From: Marinagarivorans sp.
Lineage (GTDB): Bacteria; Pseudomonadota; Gammaproteobacteria; Pseudomonadales; Cellvibrionaceae
Direction: 5' to 3'
Length of the DNA stretch: 64,000 nucleotides
Assembly (NCBI GenBank): GCA_028281865.1
Contig: JANQJB010000007.1
Coordinates: 1 to 64,000 of the forward strand
This document shows, piece by piece, positions 1-7,221 of the stretch. Numbering within the stretch: the stretch's first letter is position 1; each line of letters starts with the position of its first letter. Under the pieces are notes generated by a model. The model was not told the DNA's origin and made no database searches. It was given only the letters and a program-made list of their open reading frames with translations. The translations under genes and the position numbers were made by a program.

Positions 1-696
1 CGTGACTTGATTTTTTTCCGACCGACTTATATTGGCTAAAATACCGATCCGTCCTCCATTACTTAAATCCCAGGTCTTTGTGCTAAAAGCACCGAATTCA
101 TAACCTAAATCGCTTTCAAGCGAATTATCGTTCAATTCAAGTTTGGCTTGAACCGTCTGTTCATCAAAGTCAAAGGGTTTGCGCTTTATCAACGCAATGG
201 TTCCGCCAACGCCACCTTCAAGCTGATCGGCCCGCGATGTCTTTTGTACTTCGATCGCCTTTACTAACGAAGAATCTAACGCGCTAAAACTGTTCACACG
301 ATCGTCAAAAGTATCACTCGCAAGAGCCTGACCATCTATCGTTACCTGGACTCCCGAGAGACCACGAATTTGAAAGCCTCTACCCTCACCTAATTCATCG
401 CGTTGAATACTAATACCCGTCACGCGTTGCAACGCTTCAGCAATATTATCATCTGGCAATTTACCAATATCTTCAGCAGAAATCGCATCGACAATTTGCG
501 AGGCATTTCGCTTCATGGATATAGCATCTTGAATCGATTGCCGAACACCAAAAACAATCGTTTCTTCAGACACAGTTTCCTCATCTTCACCATCCTGCGC
601 TAACACTGCTGGGCTCGCCGCTAATACAAAAAGCGAACAAGCAACGCTTGTCTGTATGTCTTTCAACAGTTGGTAATATGAAATACTTTTTTTCAT
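1..696 (-). CDS. TonB-dependent receptor, N-terminal part (cut by window edge)
   Basis: The reading frame is open from the ATG at 694-696 to base 1, giving 232 codons of an outer-membrane receptor that imports a bulky ligand with TonB energy. Residues 1 to about 36 form a signal peptide (KKSIS start, hydrophobic stretch, ALA-type end at VLAQ). A plug domain follows, with the motifs QIVDAISAEDIGKLPDDN, VTGISIQRDE, FQIRGL and KTSRADQLEGGVGGTI. This plug style is typical of the large carbohydrate/aromatic-uptake receptor group seen in Xanthomonas, Caulobacter and Cellvibrionales. A G-rich stretch (GGGGGGGACCA) lies before the start. The barrel domain is outside the window, so the substrate cannot be inferred. 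Two palindromes lie upstream at 714-731 and 830-849. Confidence 0.93.
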   Translation of the reverse strand, partial: MKKSISYYQLLKDIQTSVACSLFVLAASPAVLAQDGEDEETVSEETIVFGVRQSIQDAISMKRNASQIVDAISAEDIGKLPDDNIAEALQRVTGISIQRDELGEGRGFQIRGLSGVQVTIDGQALASDTFDDRVNSFSALDSSLVKAIEVQKTSRADQLEGGVGGTIALIKRKPFDFDEQTVQAKLELNDNSLESDLGYEFGAFSTKTWDLSNGGRIGILANISRSEKNQVT

Positions 697-713
697 TGGT
701 CCCCCCCAGGTAA

Positions 714-731
714 GTCACAAAATATTGTGAC
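714..731. promoter_or_regulatory. Palindromic operator candidate near the receptor start
   Basis: GTCACAA-aata-TTGTGAC is a perfect 7-bp inverted repeat just upstream of the receptor ribosome-binding region. On the minus strand a TATATAG sequence (about 733-742) lies immediately before it and could be the -10 box, which would place the palindrome at the transcription start. The half-sites face the opposite way to a CRP site (TGTGA-N6-TCACA), so CRP is not the obvious binder. A 5' UTR hairpin is the alternative. Confidence 0.45.
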
Positions 732-829
732 TATATATACCGCAGCTTTTATTGGTATTGCATTAGAAGCGCAATTTTTACCACGGAAAATAGTAGTTTT
801 ATTAAACAATAAGATTAATTTTCATGCAG

Positions 830-849
830 CAAGAGTGTATACACTCTTG
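830..849. promoter_or_regulatory. 20-bp perfect palindrome, operator candidate
   Basis: CAAGAGTGTATACACTCTTG is an uninterrupted perfect palindrome 134 bp upstream of the TonB-dependent receptor start. Its TGTATACA core resembles GntR-type operators, but no regulator gene lies nearby. The rest of the 323-bp gap 697-1019 is AT-rich and contains a weaker inverted repeat, TAACG-N7-CGTTA (929-945). I see no gene in this gap. Confidence 0.5.
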
Positions 850-1019
850 TGAGCGACAGATTCTATTAATAGAAATGGGGATTTGTCTACGCGAATGTAT
901 ATTTAATCCGTTATAGCTTAAAAAATTCTAACGTTTAAACCGTTAAAAACGCTTATATATAGACTAGGAGAATACTTAACAATCAATATGATTATTTAAC
1001 AAACAGAAACAACAAAATT

Positions 1020-2159
1020 CTACGATTTTTTCGATTCAACACGTTGAACGATATTCCAGCGCTTAGCCACGGTAAAAAACTCGTCCAAACTAAAAAGCCC
1101 TAAGCAGGGCATCGCGCCTAACTTTATTTTTCCTTCCAGCATTTTTTTAACAAGCAATTCCGCTGCAATCGTCGGAACATTGGGGCCAAGCCCATTTTCG
1201 GCAACAAGATGCCAAACAAGCGTTTTATTCCCTCCATTAGCCTCCCGGCCGTGAAGCTCGACAAACATACCTCCCGCATCAGAACCCCAAGCCATAAACC
1301 GCTCACTCAACCAAGTCAAAAAACTTGTGGCAAAGCTCCAGTTCTTAATAAGGCGAATGCGCGAAAACCCTGATAAAAACCACAAACCAAGATGTAACAA
1401 CGAAACTTCCAAGCCCGCTTTAAAAGTAATGGTTTGTATTTCTGGATAACGCTCGGGAAGTAGAGTTAAATCGGGAATATCACAATAACTCATCCACCTT
1501 TTACCGAGCGGTTCGCCAAAATCATAACGACTCAAACCCTGCCATCCATAGATAGTCACGAACTCGCCCTCTTTTTTAGTTAAAAAAGGCTGGCCGGTAT
1601 AAGAAAGGATTGAACCAACCGTAGCGGGCCCCCGCTCGGTTTTATTACCTGGCGAAATACCATAATTTAAGGTGTTAATTTTGGCAAAATTTTCCTTGTG
1701 GTAATCGATAACTGCACCCGTCAAACCCGGGACAGTGCTTGCGCCGGTTACCAACATCACTTTAGCAGCTTCTGCCCGGTCATTGAGGTTAGCAGCAAAC
1801 TGCGATACAAAAACTCTGTCATCGGCTAAATCAACGTAATGACAGCGGGCTTCAACACACGCTTGCGCAACACGGTAATTATTTTTTGTATTGCGCTGCA
1901 TCTGATAGGGACCAGAAGCGTTAATCACAATAAAGGGGCGTAGCTGTTTAAATACCTGCGCCAAATCGTCATGCAAAACATCTAATTTAATGACTGCGAT
2001 TTTTTTTGAAAATTGAGTTTGCGCACGCGCTTGAAACTGTTGCGCTTTTTCCAGTGAACGACCCGCAATAACTAAATTGACTGAATAGTATTGCAACAGA
2101 CTCGTCGCTAAGCGTTTACCAAAATTACCGTAGCCACCGATAACGAGAATAGTTTTCAT
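1020..2159 (-). CDS. Saccharopine dehydrogenase-like NAD(P)-binding oxidoreductase
   Basis: This 379-residue protein begins with a Rossmann dinucleotide-binding motif (VIGGYGNFGKRLA, residues 6-18), followed by AGRS at about 32-35 and a VVINASGPYQ-type segment near 80-86. These are hallmarks of the saccharopine dehydrogenase NADP-binding family. A catalytic role in lysine metabolism is unlikely: most bacterial members of this shape are uncharacterised oxidoreductases. It starts 12 bp after the stop of the DUF4166 gene, so the two are probably co-transcribed and may act together. The family call is firm; substrate and reaction are unknown. Confidence 0.8.
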   Translation of the reverse strand: MKTILVIGGYGNFGKRLATSLLQYYSVNLVIAGRSLEKAQQFQARAQTQFSKKIAVIKLDVLHDDLAQVFKQLRPFIVINASGPYQMQRNTKNNYRVAQACVEARCHYVDLADDRVFVSQFAANLNDRAEAAKVMLVTGASTVPGLTGAVIDYHKENFAKINTLNYGISPGNKTERGPATVGSILSYTGQPFLTKKEGEFVTIYGWQGLSRYDFGEPLGKRWMSYCDIPDLTLLPERYPEIQTITFKAGLEVSLLHLGLWFLSGFSRIRLIKNWSFATSFLTWLSERFMAWGSDAGGMFVELHGREANGGNKTLVWHLVAENGLGPNVPTIAAELLVKKMLEGKIKLGAMPCLGLFSLDEFFTVAKRWNIVQRVESKKS

Positions 2160-2171
2160 ATCAAAGTCTTT

Positions 2172-2825
2172 TCATCCATCGAAAAGCGTAATCACGTCAA
2201 GCTCACCGTTGTAAGCGATAACCCTTCCTATAAGCGGCATTTTAACATCGACAAAAAAACGATATTTATCATCTACCTCGCTTTCATAAGCAATAACCAA
2301 TGGCGAAATAAATTTTGGTAGCCGCAATCCGAAATAAGTCATAAAAACAGGCTTGTAATGCAAACTGGTATTTTCCTCGATAGCATTAAAATAAATTTTA
2401 AGCATACCGAGTTTTTCAAGCAAAAAATCTTTTTTTATTTCGAAGTAGGACTCCATTTTTACACCTGCAAAATTGCGTTTCCACTCCATTCGTGTTTTGC
2501 TATGTTTGCATTCGACTTTCAGTTCACACCTCTGCGATGCTTTCGGAAACCTCATCACATTGCATATCAAGTGTGCTAACCAATTTCCACGCTCAACAGT
2601 TGCCCAACCACGCAAACACACGTGCCCTACATGCGCTTGCTGTAACTTCGGGGCCAAACGAAAAAACGCATCTCCCATATATGAGGTGAGCACATTGGTT
2701 TGTATCGTCATCGTTTTTGTCAAAATATAGTCGTGCTTGAGAACAAACAATAGGTATTTATTCGTGTATTTTTTTATTTTAGATTGAAGACTTTGTGTAA
2801 GCGGAACAATAAATTCCGCAACCAC
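2172..2825 (-). CDS. DUF4166 domain protein
   Basis: The longest form is 217 residues from a GTG. A better match to the family begins at the ATG at 2711 (MTIQTNVLTSYMGDAFFRL), because DUF4166 domains start close to such a GDAF-RL segment; neither start has a strong ribosome-binding site. The segments HVCLRGWATVERG, RFPKAS and a C-terminal VKMPLIGRVIAYNGELD fit DUF4166, a domain of unknown function that is sometimes fused to or encoded beside a saccharopine dehydrogenase-like domain. Here the two are adjacent genes 12 bp apart. Function unknown. Confidence 0.65.
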   Translation of the reverse strand: MVAEFIVPLTQSLQSKIKKYTNKYLLFVLKHDYILTKTMTIQTNVLTSYMGDAFFRLAPKLQQAHVGHVCLRGWATVERGNWLAHLICNVMRFPKASQRCELKVECKHSKTRMEWKRNFAGVKMESYFEIKKDFLLEKLGMLKIYFNAIEENTSLHYKPVFMTYFGLRLPKFISPLVIAYESEVDDKYRFFVDVKMPLIGRVIAYNGELDVITLFDG

Positions 2826-2832
2826 ACTAAAG

Positions 2833-2907
2833 TCAACCTAGCTTGTTTCAACGTAGCTAATACCAACGTAGCTAATATCAATGTAACTAATGTCAATATA
2901 ACTGGGC
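2833..2907. repeat. Five tandem 15-bp repeats
   Basis: Five consecutive 15-bp units at 2833, 2848, 2863, 2878 and 2893 follow the pattern TCAACGTAGCTAATA, with the second and third nearly identical and the outer ones decayed. The array fills the gap between msrA and the DUF4166 gene, directly upstream of the GTG start of the latter. Fifteen base pairs is not a multiple of one helical turn. A slippage-derived array is the simplest reading. Confidence 0.8.
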
Positions 2908-2968
2908 TTACTTTTGGTTATTGACTCACTTGACCAAATAAGTTGGTTAAGATTGTGGCAAAAGTTAG

Positions 2969-3622
2969 CTATGTATAACTCGGCAAGCCGGTTACTCCTA
3001 TCGTTTGTGCATTACAATAGCCACCGGGATTTTTTGCCAGGTACTGTTGATGATAATCCTCGGCATAGTAAAAAGCTTTGGCATCGAGAATTTCAGTTGT
3101 TATAGCCAGTGCACCGCCATCTTTAGTCAGCTTATTTTGATATTGCTGTTTGCTTTCTAAAGCCAGGGATTTTTGCTCTTCACTAAAAACATAAATTCCT
3201 GAGCGATACTGGGTACCGACATCATTTGCCTGCTGCATGCCGCTGGTTGGGTTGTGATTTTCCCAAAATAAACAAAGAAGATCGCCAAACTGTATAAGCT
3301 CTGGATTATAAACAACTAACACAACTTCATTATGCCCTGTACGACCACTACAGACTTCTTCGTACGTTGGGTTGGGTGTATAACCTCCGCTGTAACCCAC
3401 CGCCGTAGTGTGTATCCCACCAGCTTGCCAAAATAATTTTTCCACGCCCCAAAAACATCCCATACCAAACAAAACTTTTTGCAGGTTTTCCGGAAACGGC
3501 CCTTTCAATGGCGCGCCCAACACAAGATGCTTATCCGACACCAACATCGCCTGAGCGCGACCCGGCAGCGCCTCACTGGCCGCTGGCATTTTCTTTTTTT
3601 GTTCACGACTAAAAATGGACAT
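2969..3622 (-). CDS. msrA: Peptide methionine sulfoxide reductase MsrA
   Basis: MsrA reduces the S-epimer of methionine sulfoxide in proteins and free methionine, using a catalytic cysteine regenerated by thioredoxin. The active-site motif GCFWG is at residues 55-59 of the 217-residue form, with catalytic C56, followed by YSGGYTPNPTYEEVCSG and the conserved FYYAEDYHQQYLAKNPGGYC tail. I chose the ATG at 3622 (MSIFSREQ) because it matches the family N-terminus and has an AAGG ribosome-binding site; a longer open frame reaches 3679 but would overlap the HNH gene. It lies 29 bp downstream of that gene on the same strand. Confidence 0.95.
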   Translation of the reverse strand: MSIFSREQKKKMPAASEALPGRAQAMLVSDKHLVLGAPLKGPFPENLQKVLFGMGCFWGVEKLFWQAGGIHTTAVGYSGGYTPNPTYEEVCSGRTGHNEVVLVVYNPELIQFGDLLCLFWENHNPTSGMQQANDVGTQYRSGIYVFSEEQKSLALESKQQYQNKLTKDGGALAITTEILDAKAFYYAEDYHQQYLAKNPGGYCNAQTIGVTGLPSYT

Positions 3623-3651
3623 ATTAAACCCTTGTTTAACTAATTTTAAAA

Positions 3652-3930
3652 CTAAGTTCTTTTCTGCTTCGCAACCCAAGCAAAATGCTTCTGCAGAGCA
3701 TTATCCGCTTGAAGCTTTTCTAGAGTATTTAAATTTTTTGCCAAATACATTTCGTCGTAAAGGCGATGAATACCTGAATGACAAAGGCGACAAATGTTTA
3801 TACCAGAATTGAGTTCCTGCTTGGAATAATGGCGCTTAAAGAAATTGCGACGATGCAATTTACGCGGAATCAAATGATGGAAGGTCAGCGCGACTTTGCG
3901 CTGGCACAAACTACAGGGCTCAATCGTCAC
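3652..3930 (-). CDS. Small HNH-type protein
   Basis: This 92-residue protein starts at a GTG (MTIEPCSLCQ). It has an N-terminal CxxC (C6, C9), the HHLIPR motif at residues 18-23 and a CRLCHSGIH segment at 47-55. This is the zinc-bound HNH architecture of small nuclease-like proteins common next to housekeeping genes. It precedes msrA by 29 bp and could be co-transcribed with it. Whether it cuts DNA is unknown. No strong ribosome-binding site is seen before the GTG. Confidence 0.7.
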   Translation of the reverse strand: MTIEPCSLCQRKVALTFHHLIPRKLHRRNFFKRHYSKQELNSGINICRLCHSGIHRLYDEMYLAKNLNTLEKLQADNALQKHFAWVAKQKRT

Positions 3931-3950
3931 AATTCGTTTCGGCAGCTTTT

Positions 3951-3990
3951 AAGGCTTTTACGCAGATGCTAAGGCTTTTACGCAGATGCT
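3951..3990. repeat. Perfect 20-bp tandem duplication
   Basis: AAGGCTTTTACGCAGATGCT occurs twice without a gap, at 3951-3970 and 3971-3990, just upstream of the HNH gene start. It is probably a recent slippage or duplication event within the promoter-proximal region. Confidence 0.9.
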
Positions 3991-4037
3991 AACACAATCG
4001 CTTAAACAATAACGAAAACCCAGAATCTGGCACTGAG

Positions 4038-4148
4038 CTCAAGGCCTTTCCCAAGGTTATTCACGACCCTCAACAACACGACGTTGGTGAGGGAGTCTAC
4101 AGGGAAGTATTCACGACGTTCGAGAATAACCTTGGGACAGGCCTTGAG
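4038..4148. repeat. Long nested inverted-repeat element downstream of fliD
   Basis: The arms 4038-4061 and 4125-4148 are 24 bp long and pair at 23 of 24 positions. Inside, CCCTCAACAAC (4067-4077) pairs with GTTGGTGAGGG (4083-4093) at 10 of 11 positions around a 5-nt loop, and ATTCACGAC occurs twice (4059 and 4109). On the minus strand it lies in the 3' region of fliD transcripts. It could be a terminator, an mRNA stabiliser or a palindromic repeat/MITE remnant; no U-run follows the outer stem. Confidence 0.7.
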
Positions 4149-4213
4149 CGGAGTCTCTACAAAGAAACCTTTATACGTCAGGAGCAAGCTCTTTACTACA
4201 ATAAGGGAGAAAA

Positions 4214-6262
4214 CTACCTATTATTAGAAGCCGTAAACGGCAAAGTATTCACCAAGTTTTCCAAAAACGACCCAGAACTGTTGAGGCCATTAAGAATATT
4301 TTCCATCGCAATAAATTGCTGCATTAAACGCTCGTGGTAAGCGTCCATTCTGGAGTCTAGCAGCGTTTGATCTTCATCGATATCATCTAACTTAATTGTT
4401 AAATTATCCTCGCGCTGATCAAACAAGCCATTAGTTTGCAAAAACTGATCGATAAGCACATCAAACTCGCCGGAAAACCCGCGTGTAAAATTTACCGTTG
4501 AAGTGGTTGCAGTTTCGCTAACAATCAGGTTCAGGCCGTCAGCATTAGAGTCCAGTTTAGGACGCAGTACATTGCCCAAACCAAAACCTGTCTCCCCACC
4601 TACAGTACCCGCAACATCAACGCCCGATGTAGTCGTCGCAGTCGTAGTTGAAAAACCAAGATGCGTATCGGCGTCGGTGCTCGGATCAACGAAACTGACC
4701 GTCGAGCTAGAACCATACTTATTGGACGTTAAAACGAAGTGGTCCGTGCTGTAAGAAACAATGACAGAAGCATTATTGGCCTGCAACGTAGAATCGGCGT
4801 TAATAGCCGATTGAATGGCATTGGCTAACTCATCGCTAGAACCATAATCAACGTCAGTAGGAATGGTAATAGTCCCCGACTCCGTACCATTTACATTGAC
4901 CTTAAATGTATATGTATAACCATTCGTGTTAGGGGCTAAATAAGTGCCGCTCGTTGTCGCCGCATCGACATAACCTTTTGCAGGATTTGTCGTAATCGAA
5001 ACCGCGTACGACCCCGCTTGAGTTTGGTCACCATAACTGTTGACCTCAATACCAGATCCCGTCGAGCTGGTATAGGGCGCCATCAAGCGCTGTATATCTT
5101 CAAAGTTACTTTCCAGCGCAGTAGAAAAATCATTTTCGTCGATGGTGAGCGTGCCATCCAATTCTGTGCGAATGCCAAGATTGGTAATTGCCGTATAGTT
5201 AGTGTCACTTAAACCGGTGACAGTAGAGCTAATCAAACTTCTAAATTGCGAAGTGACGGACTTGGCAAGTGAATCCGAATATAGAGAGCCGCGCTCTCCC
5301 TCCTCTGATTCAGGGTCGACCCCAACCAACGGTTCGATCTCTTCCAAAAAAGCATTGTAGGCATCGACAAAATCACGAATTGTTTGTTCAGCAAAAGCCT
5401 TGTCATCTGAAACCGTTACGGTAATAGTTTCCGTCGGTGCAGACTTTAACACGTCTAGCGTAAGACCCTCGACAACGTCGCTAATGGTGTTAGATGAACG
5501 TGTAACAGCCAAGCCATTAACGGTTAAAGACGCATCTTTACCCTCTTGGTCTTGGGTAAGCTGCTGGCCACCCGCTACAAACGAAAAACGCGACAAATCA
5601 CTGCTATCGGTATTGGTTGGGCTGCCGCCGGATTCAGAAACAGTAATTTCCAGCTCGTTTGATGCACCTGATTCTGCAGTAATTAAAAGTACATAGTTCG
5701 AACCATTGTTGACGATCGAGGCCTGCACATTCATATCGGCGTCGTTAATCGCGTCGCGCAAGCCGTTTAGCGTATTGTTACTGCTATCGATTGTAACGGT
5801 TACCTGATCTTGGTCGGTATCTTGAGTAAACGCCGTAAGGCCAGCATCCCAAGAACCAAAGCTAAAGGTGAGAGTACCCTCACCCACTGCATCAGTGGGG
5901 TCTGAAAAAGTAGTGGATGAAAACGACTGAGACTGGGCAATATCACTAACGACAAACGAATAAGTACCCGTTTGCGTGTCTGTATCAAGCGTTGTGGGAA
6001 CGAGTGCATCACTCTCGGTAAACGAAGCAGTTTTGCTGTACAAACCCTCTTCGTCCGTTAGCGCTTGAATGGCCGTTTGCAGCGTGGACATCGCACTTTT
6101 TAGGCTCCCATAATCCGATATTTGTGATTCGTATAATTCCTTTTTTGTATCCAAGCGAAGTTGCGGACCCGCTCTTTCAATTTCGACGAGTTGCTCCACG
6201 ATATTGCTCGTATCAATACCGGAACCGGCACCAATCGATTGAATGATATTGTTGTCGATCAT
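4214..6262 (-). CDS. fliD: Flagellar filament cap protein FliD (HAP2)
   Basis: FliD caps the growing filament tip and promotes flagellin polymerisation outside the cell. The N-terminus (SIGAGSGIDTSNIVEQLVEIERAGPQLRLD) and the C-terminal coiled region ending LNSSGSFLENLVNTLP are diagnostic, with flagellin-IN style ILxING/LTVNGLAVTRSSN segments in the middle. At 682 residues it is longer than the usual 450-500, owing to extra central domain sequence (about 400-560). It is the last gene of the flagellar block; no fliS follows, which is unusual because fliS normally lies next to fliD. A highly structured leader lies between flaG and this gene. Confidence 0.95.
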   Translation of the reverse strand: MIDNNIIQSIGAGSGIDTSNIVEQLVEIERAGPQLRLDTKKELYESQISDYGSLKSAMSTLQTAIQALTDEEGLYSKTASFTESDALVPTTLDTDTQTGTYSFVVSDIAQSQSFSSTTFSDPTDAVGEGTLTFSFGSWDAGLTAFTQDTDQDQVTVTIDSSNNTLNGLRDAINDADMNVQASIVNNGSNYVLLITAESGASNELEITVSESGGSPTNTDSSDLSRFSFVAGGQQLTQDQEGKDASLTVNGLAVTRSSNTISDVVEGLTLDVLKSAPTETITVTVSDDKAFAEQTIRDFVDAYNAFLEEIEPLVGVDPESEEGERGSLYSDSLAKSVTSQFRSLISSTVTGLSDTNYTAITNLGIRTELDGTLTIDENDFSTALESNFEDIQRLMAPYTSSTGSGIEVNSYGDQTQAGSYAVSITTNPAKGYVDAATTSGTYLAPNTNGYTYTFKVNVNGTESGTITIPTDVDYGSSDELANAIQSAINADSTLQANNASVIVSYSTDHFVLTSNKYGSSSTVSFVDPSTDADTHLGFSTTTATTTSGVDVAGTVGGETGFGLGNVLRPKLDSNADGLNLIVSETATTSTVNFTRGFSGEFDVLIDQFLQTNGLFDQREDNLTIKLDDIDEDQTLLDSRMDAYHERLMQQFIAMENILNGLNSSGSFLENLVNTLPFTASNNR

Positions 6263-6287
6263 AAATTAACCCTACTTTTGGACTACA

Positions 6288-6512
6288 CCCTTGGCAACAC
6301 AAGGGACACGGGGTTTATATGGCAATCGGCCGAAACAGTTAGCGGCCAATAACAGCCTTAACAAGCACCGTTGCTTGGGGTAAATAGCTGTCCATCGTCT
6401 GGCATTTCCAGCCAAACGCTCTCCTTTCAACCGCCTTCTAAAAGCGGAAGTATCCAACCGCGGTTGCAATCAACCTGCGGTCCTGACAGCTTACCCTAGG
6501 CGGGCTTGCCTA
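6288..6512 (-). ncRNA. Candidate structured RNA leader between flaG and fliD
   Basis: The 264-bp flaG-fliD gap is full of pairing segments. An outer stem joins 6485-6496 (GGGTA-AGCTGTC on the minus strand) to 6378-6392 (GACAGCT-att-TACCC). Inside it are hairpins at 6458-6480, 6431-6447 and about 6398-6418 (TGGC-TGGAAAT-GCCA). Further hairpins lie at 6288-6305, 6328-6347, 6363-6376 and 6497-6512. The minus strand carries five GGA motifs within about 95 nt, one of them in the TGGAAAT loop, as in CsrA/RsmA targets. Folding was done by eye. It may be a fliD 5' leader, a processed RNA or a terminator array. Confidence 0.45.
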
Positions 6513-6526
6513 AAACTGGCTAATTA

Positions 6527-6982
6527 TTAACCAGTCGCATCCACTAAGTGTAGTTCACCGCGTTCCTTCATGTTTCGTGCCAATTCCAGGAACGTCTCCT
6601 CAGGTATTTGTCGAATGACGTCACCCGACTCTGTGTCGACGACTTTCACGACGGTACGATCCAAATCGTTGTCAACGGTAAACAGCAAATCGCGCTGGAC
6701 AGACTGTACAAAGCTGTTCATAGATGCGACTGCGTCTTCTACTTCCTTAGCAGTGTCATTTTCCTCGGCTACATTAGGTTTATCGGCATTTTCCGAGCGA
6801 AGTTTAGAACTTAACTCGGCAGACTCGCGACCAGCCGGCAAAGTTTTGCCGGCGACTTGGCCACTTGAACCTGCTGCCGTTGTATCAACCTTAACGGCGT
6901 CAACTTTTTCAGTCGGCGTTGCCTTAGAAGAAGCTGACACAGGCGGCTGTTGCGTTCCGCGTAACGAGCTTACTTCGTTCAT
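6527..6982 (-). CDS. flaG: FlaG family flagellar protein
   Basis: This 151-residue protein has a low-complexity N-terminal half and the FlaG domain in the C-terminal half (about 80-148): AVASMNSFVQSVQRDLLFTVDNDLDRTVVKVVD, then DVIRQIPEETFLELA. FlaG proteins influence filament length; in polar flagellates the gene sits between flagellin and fliD, exactly as here. It is preceded by the flagellin terminator at 7120-7147, so it may depend on read-through or on an unrecognised promoter in 6983-7119. No clear sigma-28 or sigma-54 site was found in front of it. Confidence 0.9.
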   Translation of the reverse strand: MNEVSSLRGTQQPPVSASSKATPTEKVDAVKVDTTAAGSSGQVAGKTLPAGRESAELSSKLRSENADKPNVAEENDTAKEVEDAVASMNSFVQSVQRDLLFTVDNDLDRTVVKVVDTESGDVIRQIPEETFLELARNMKERGELHLVDATG

Positions 6983-7119
6983 GGGCTACCTCTACAAGGT
7001 GTTCGGTTCTTCGCCTCGAAACTCATCATGATGTTTCTTAACGACATCCTTAAATCGAACCGCTATATCCAATGTTGCTTCACTAAATTTTGGGTCTCAA
7101 AGCCTTGAGACTCAAACCG

Positions 7120-7147
7120 AAAAAGCCGGAGAGCTATACCCCCCGGC
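7120..7147 (-). terminator. Rho-independent terminator of the proximal flagellin
   Basis: On the minus strand GCCGG (7143-7147) pairs with CCGGC (7125-7129) around a 13-nt loop and is followed directly by TTTTT (7120-7124). It lies 75 bp past the flagellin stop. Two more hairpins flank it: GGGGG-N5-CCCCC at 7172-7186 and GTCTCAA-agcc-TTGAGAC at 7094-7111. Confidence 0.75.
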
Positions 7148-7221
7148 GAATTCACATTCCTTGATGATGGTGGGGGTCCTTCCCCCTTCCTACTAACTAC
7201 TCAATCTTTAAAAAGTGTTCC

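Noticed and set aside
403-603. 66-residue plus-strand frame inside the TonB-dependent receptor
   Set aside because: It is antisense to the clear receptor coding frame and has no ribosome-binding site or family signature.
4002-4187. 61-residue minus-strand frame downstream of fliD
   Set aside because: It lies almost wholly inside the nested inverted repeat, so the open frame is a by-product of that element.
6272-6469. 65-residue minus-strand frame in the flaG-fliD gap
   Set aside because: It overlaps the structured leader, is rich in Arg/Cys without family likeness and has no good start.
6263-6526. c-di-GMP (GEMM) riboswitch before fliD
   Set aside because: The typical GEMM core segments and the GNRA-tetraloop/receptor pair were not found, although the region is structured.
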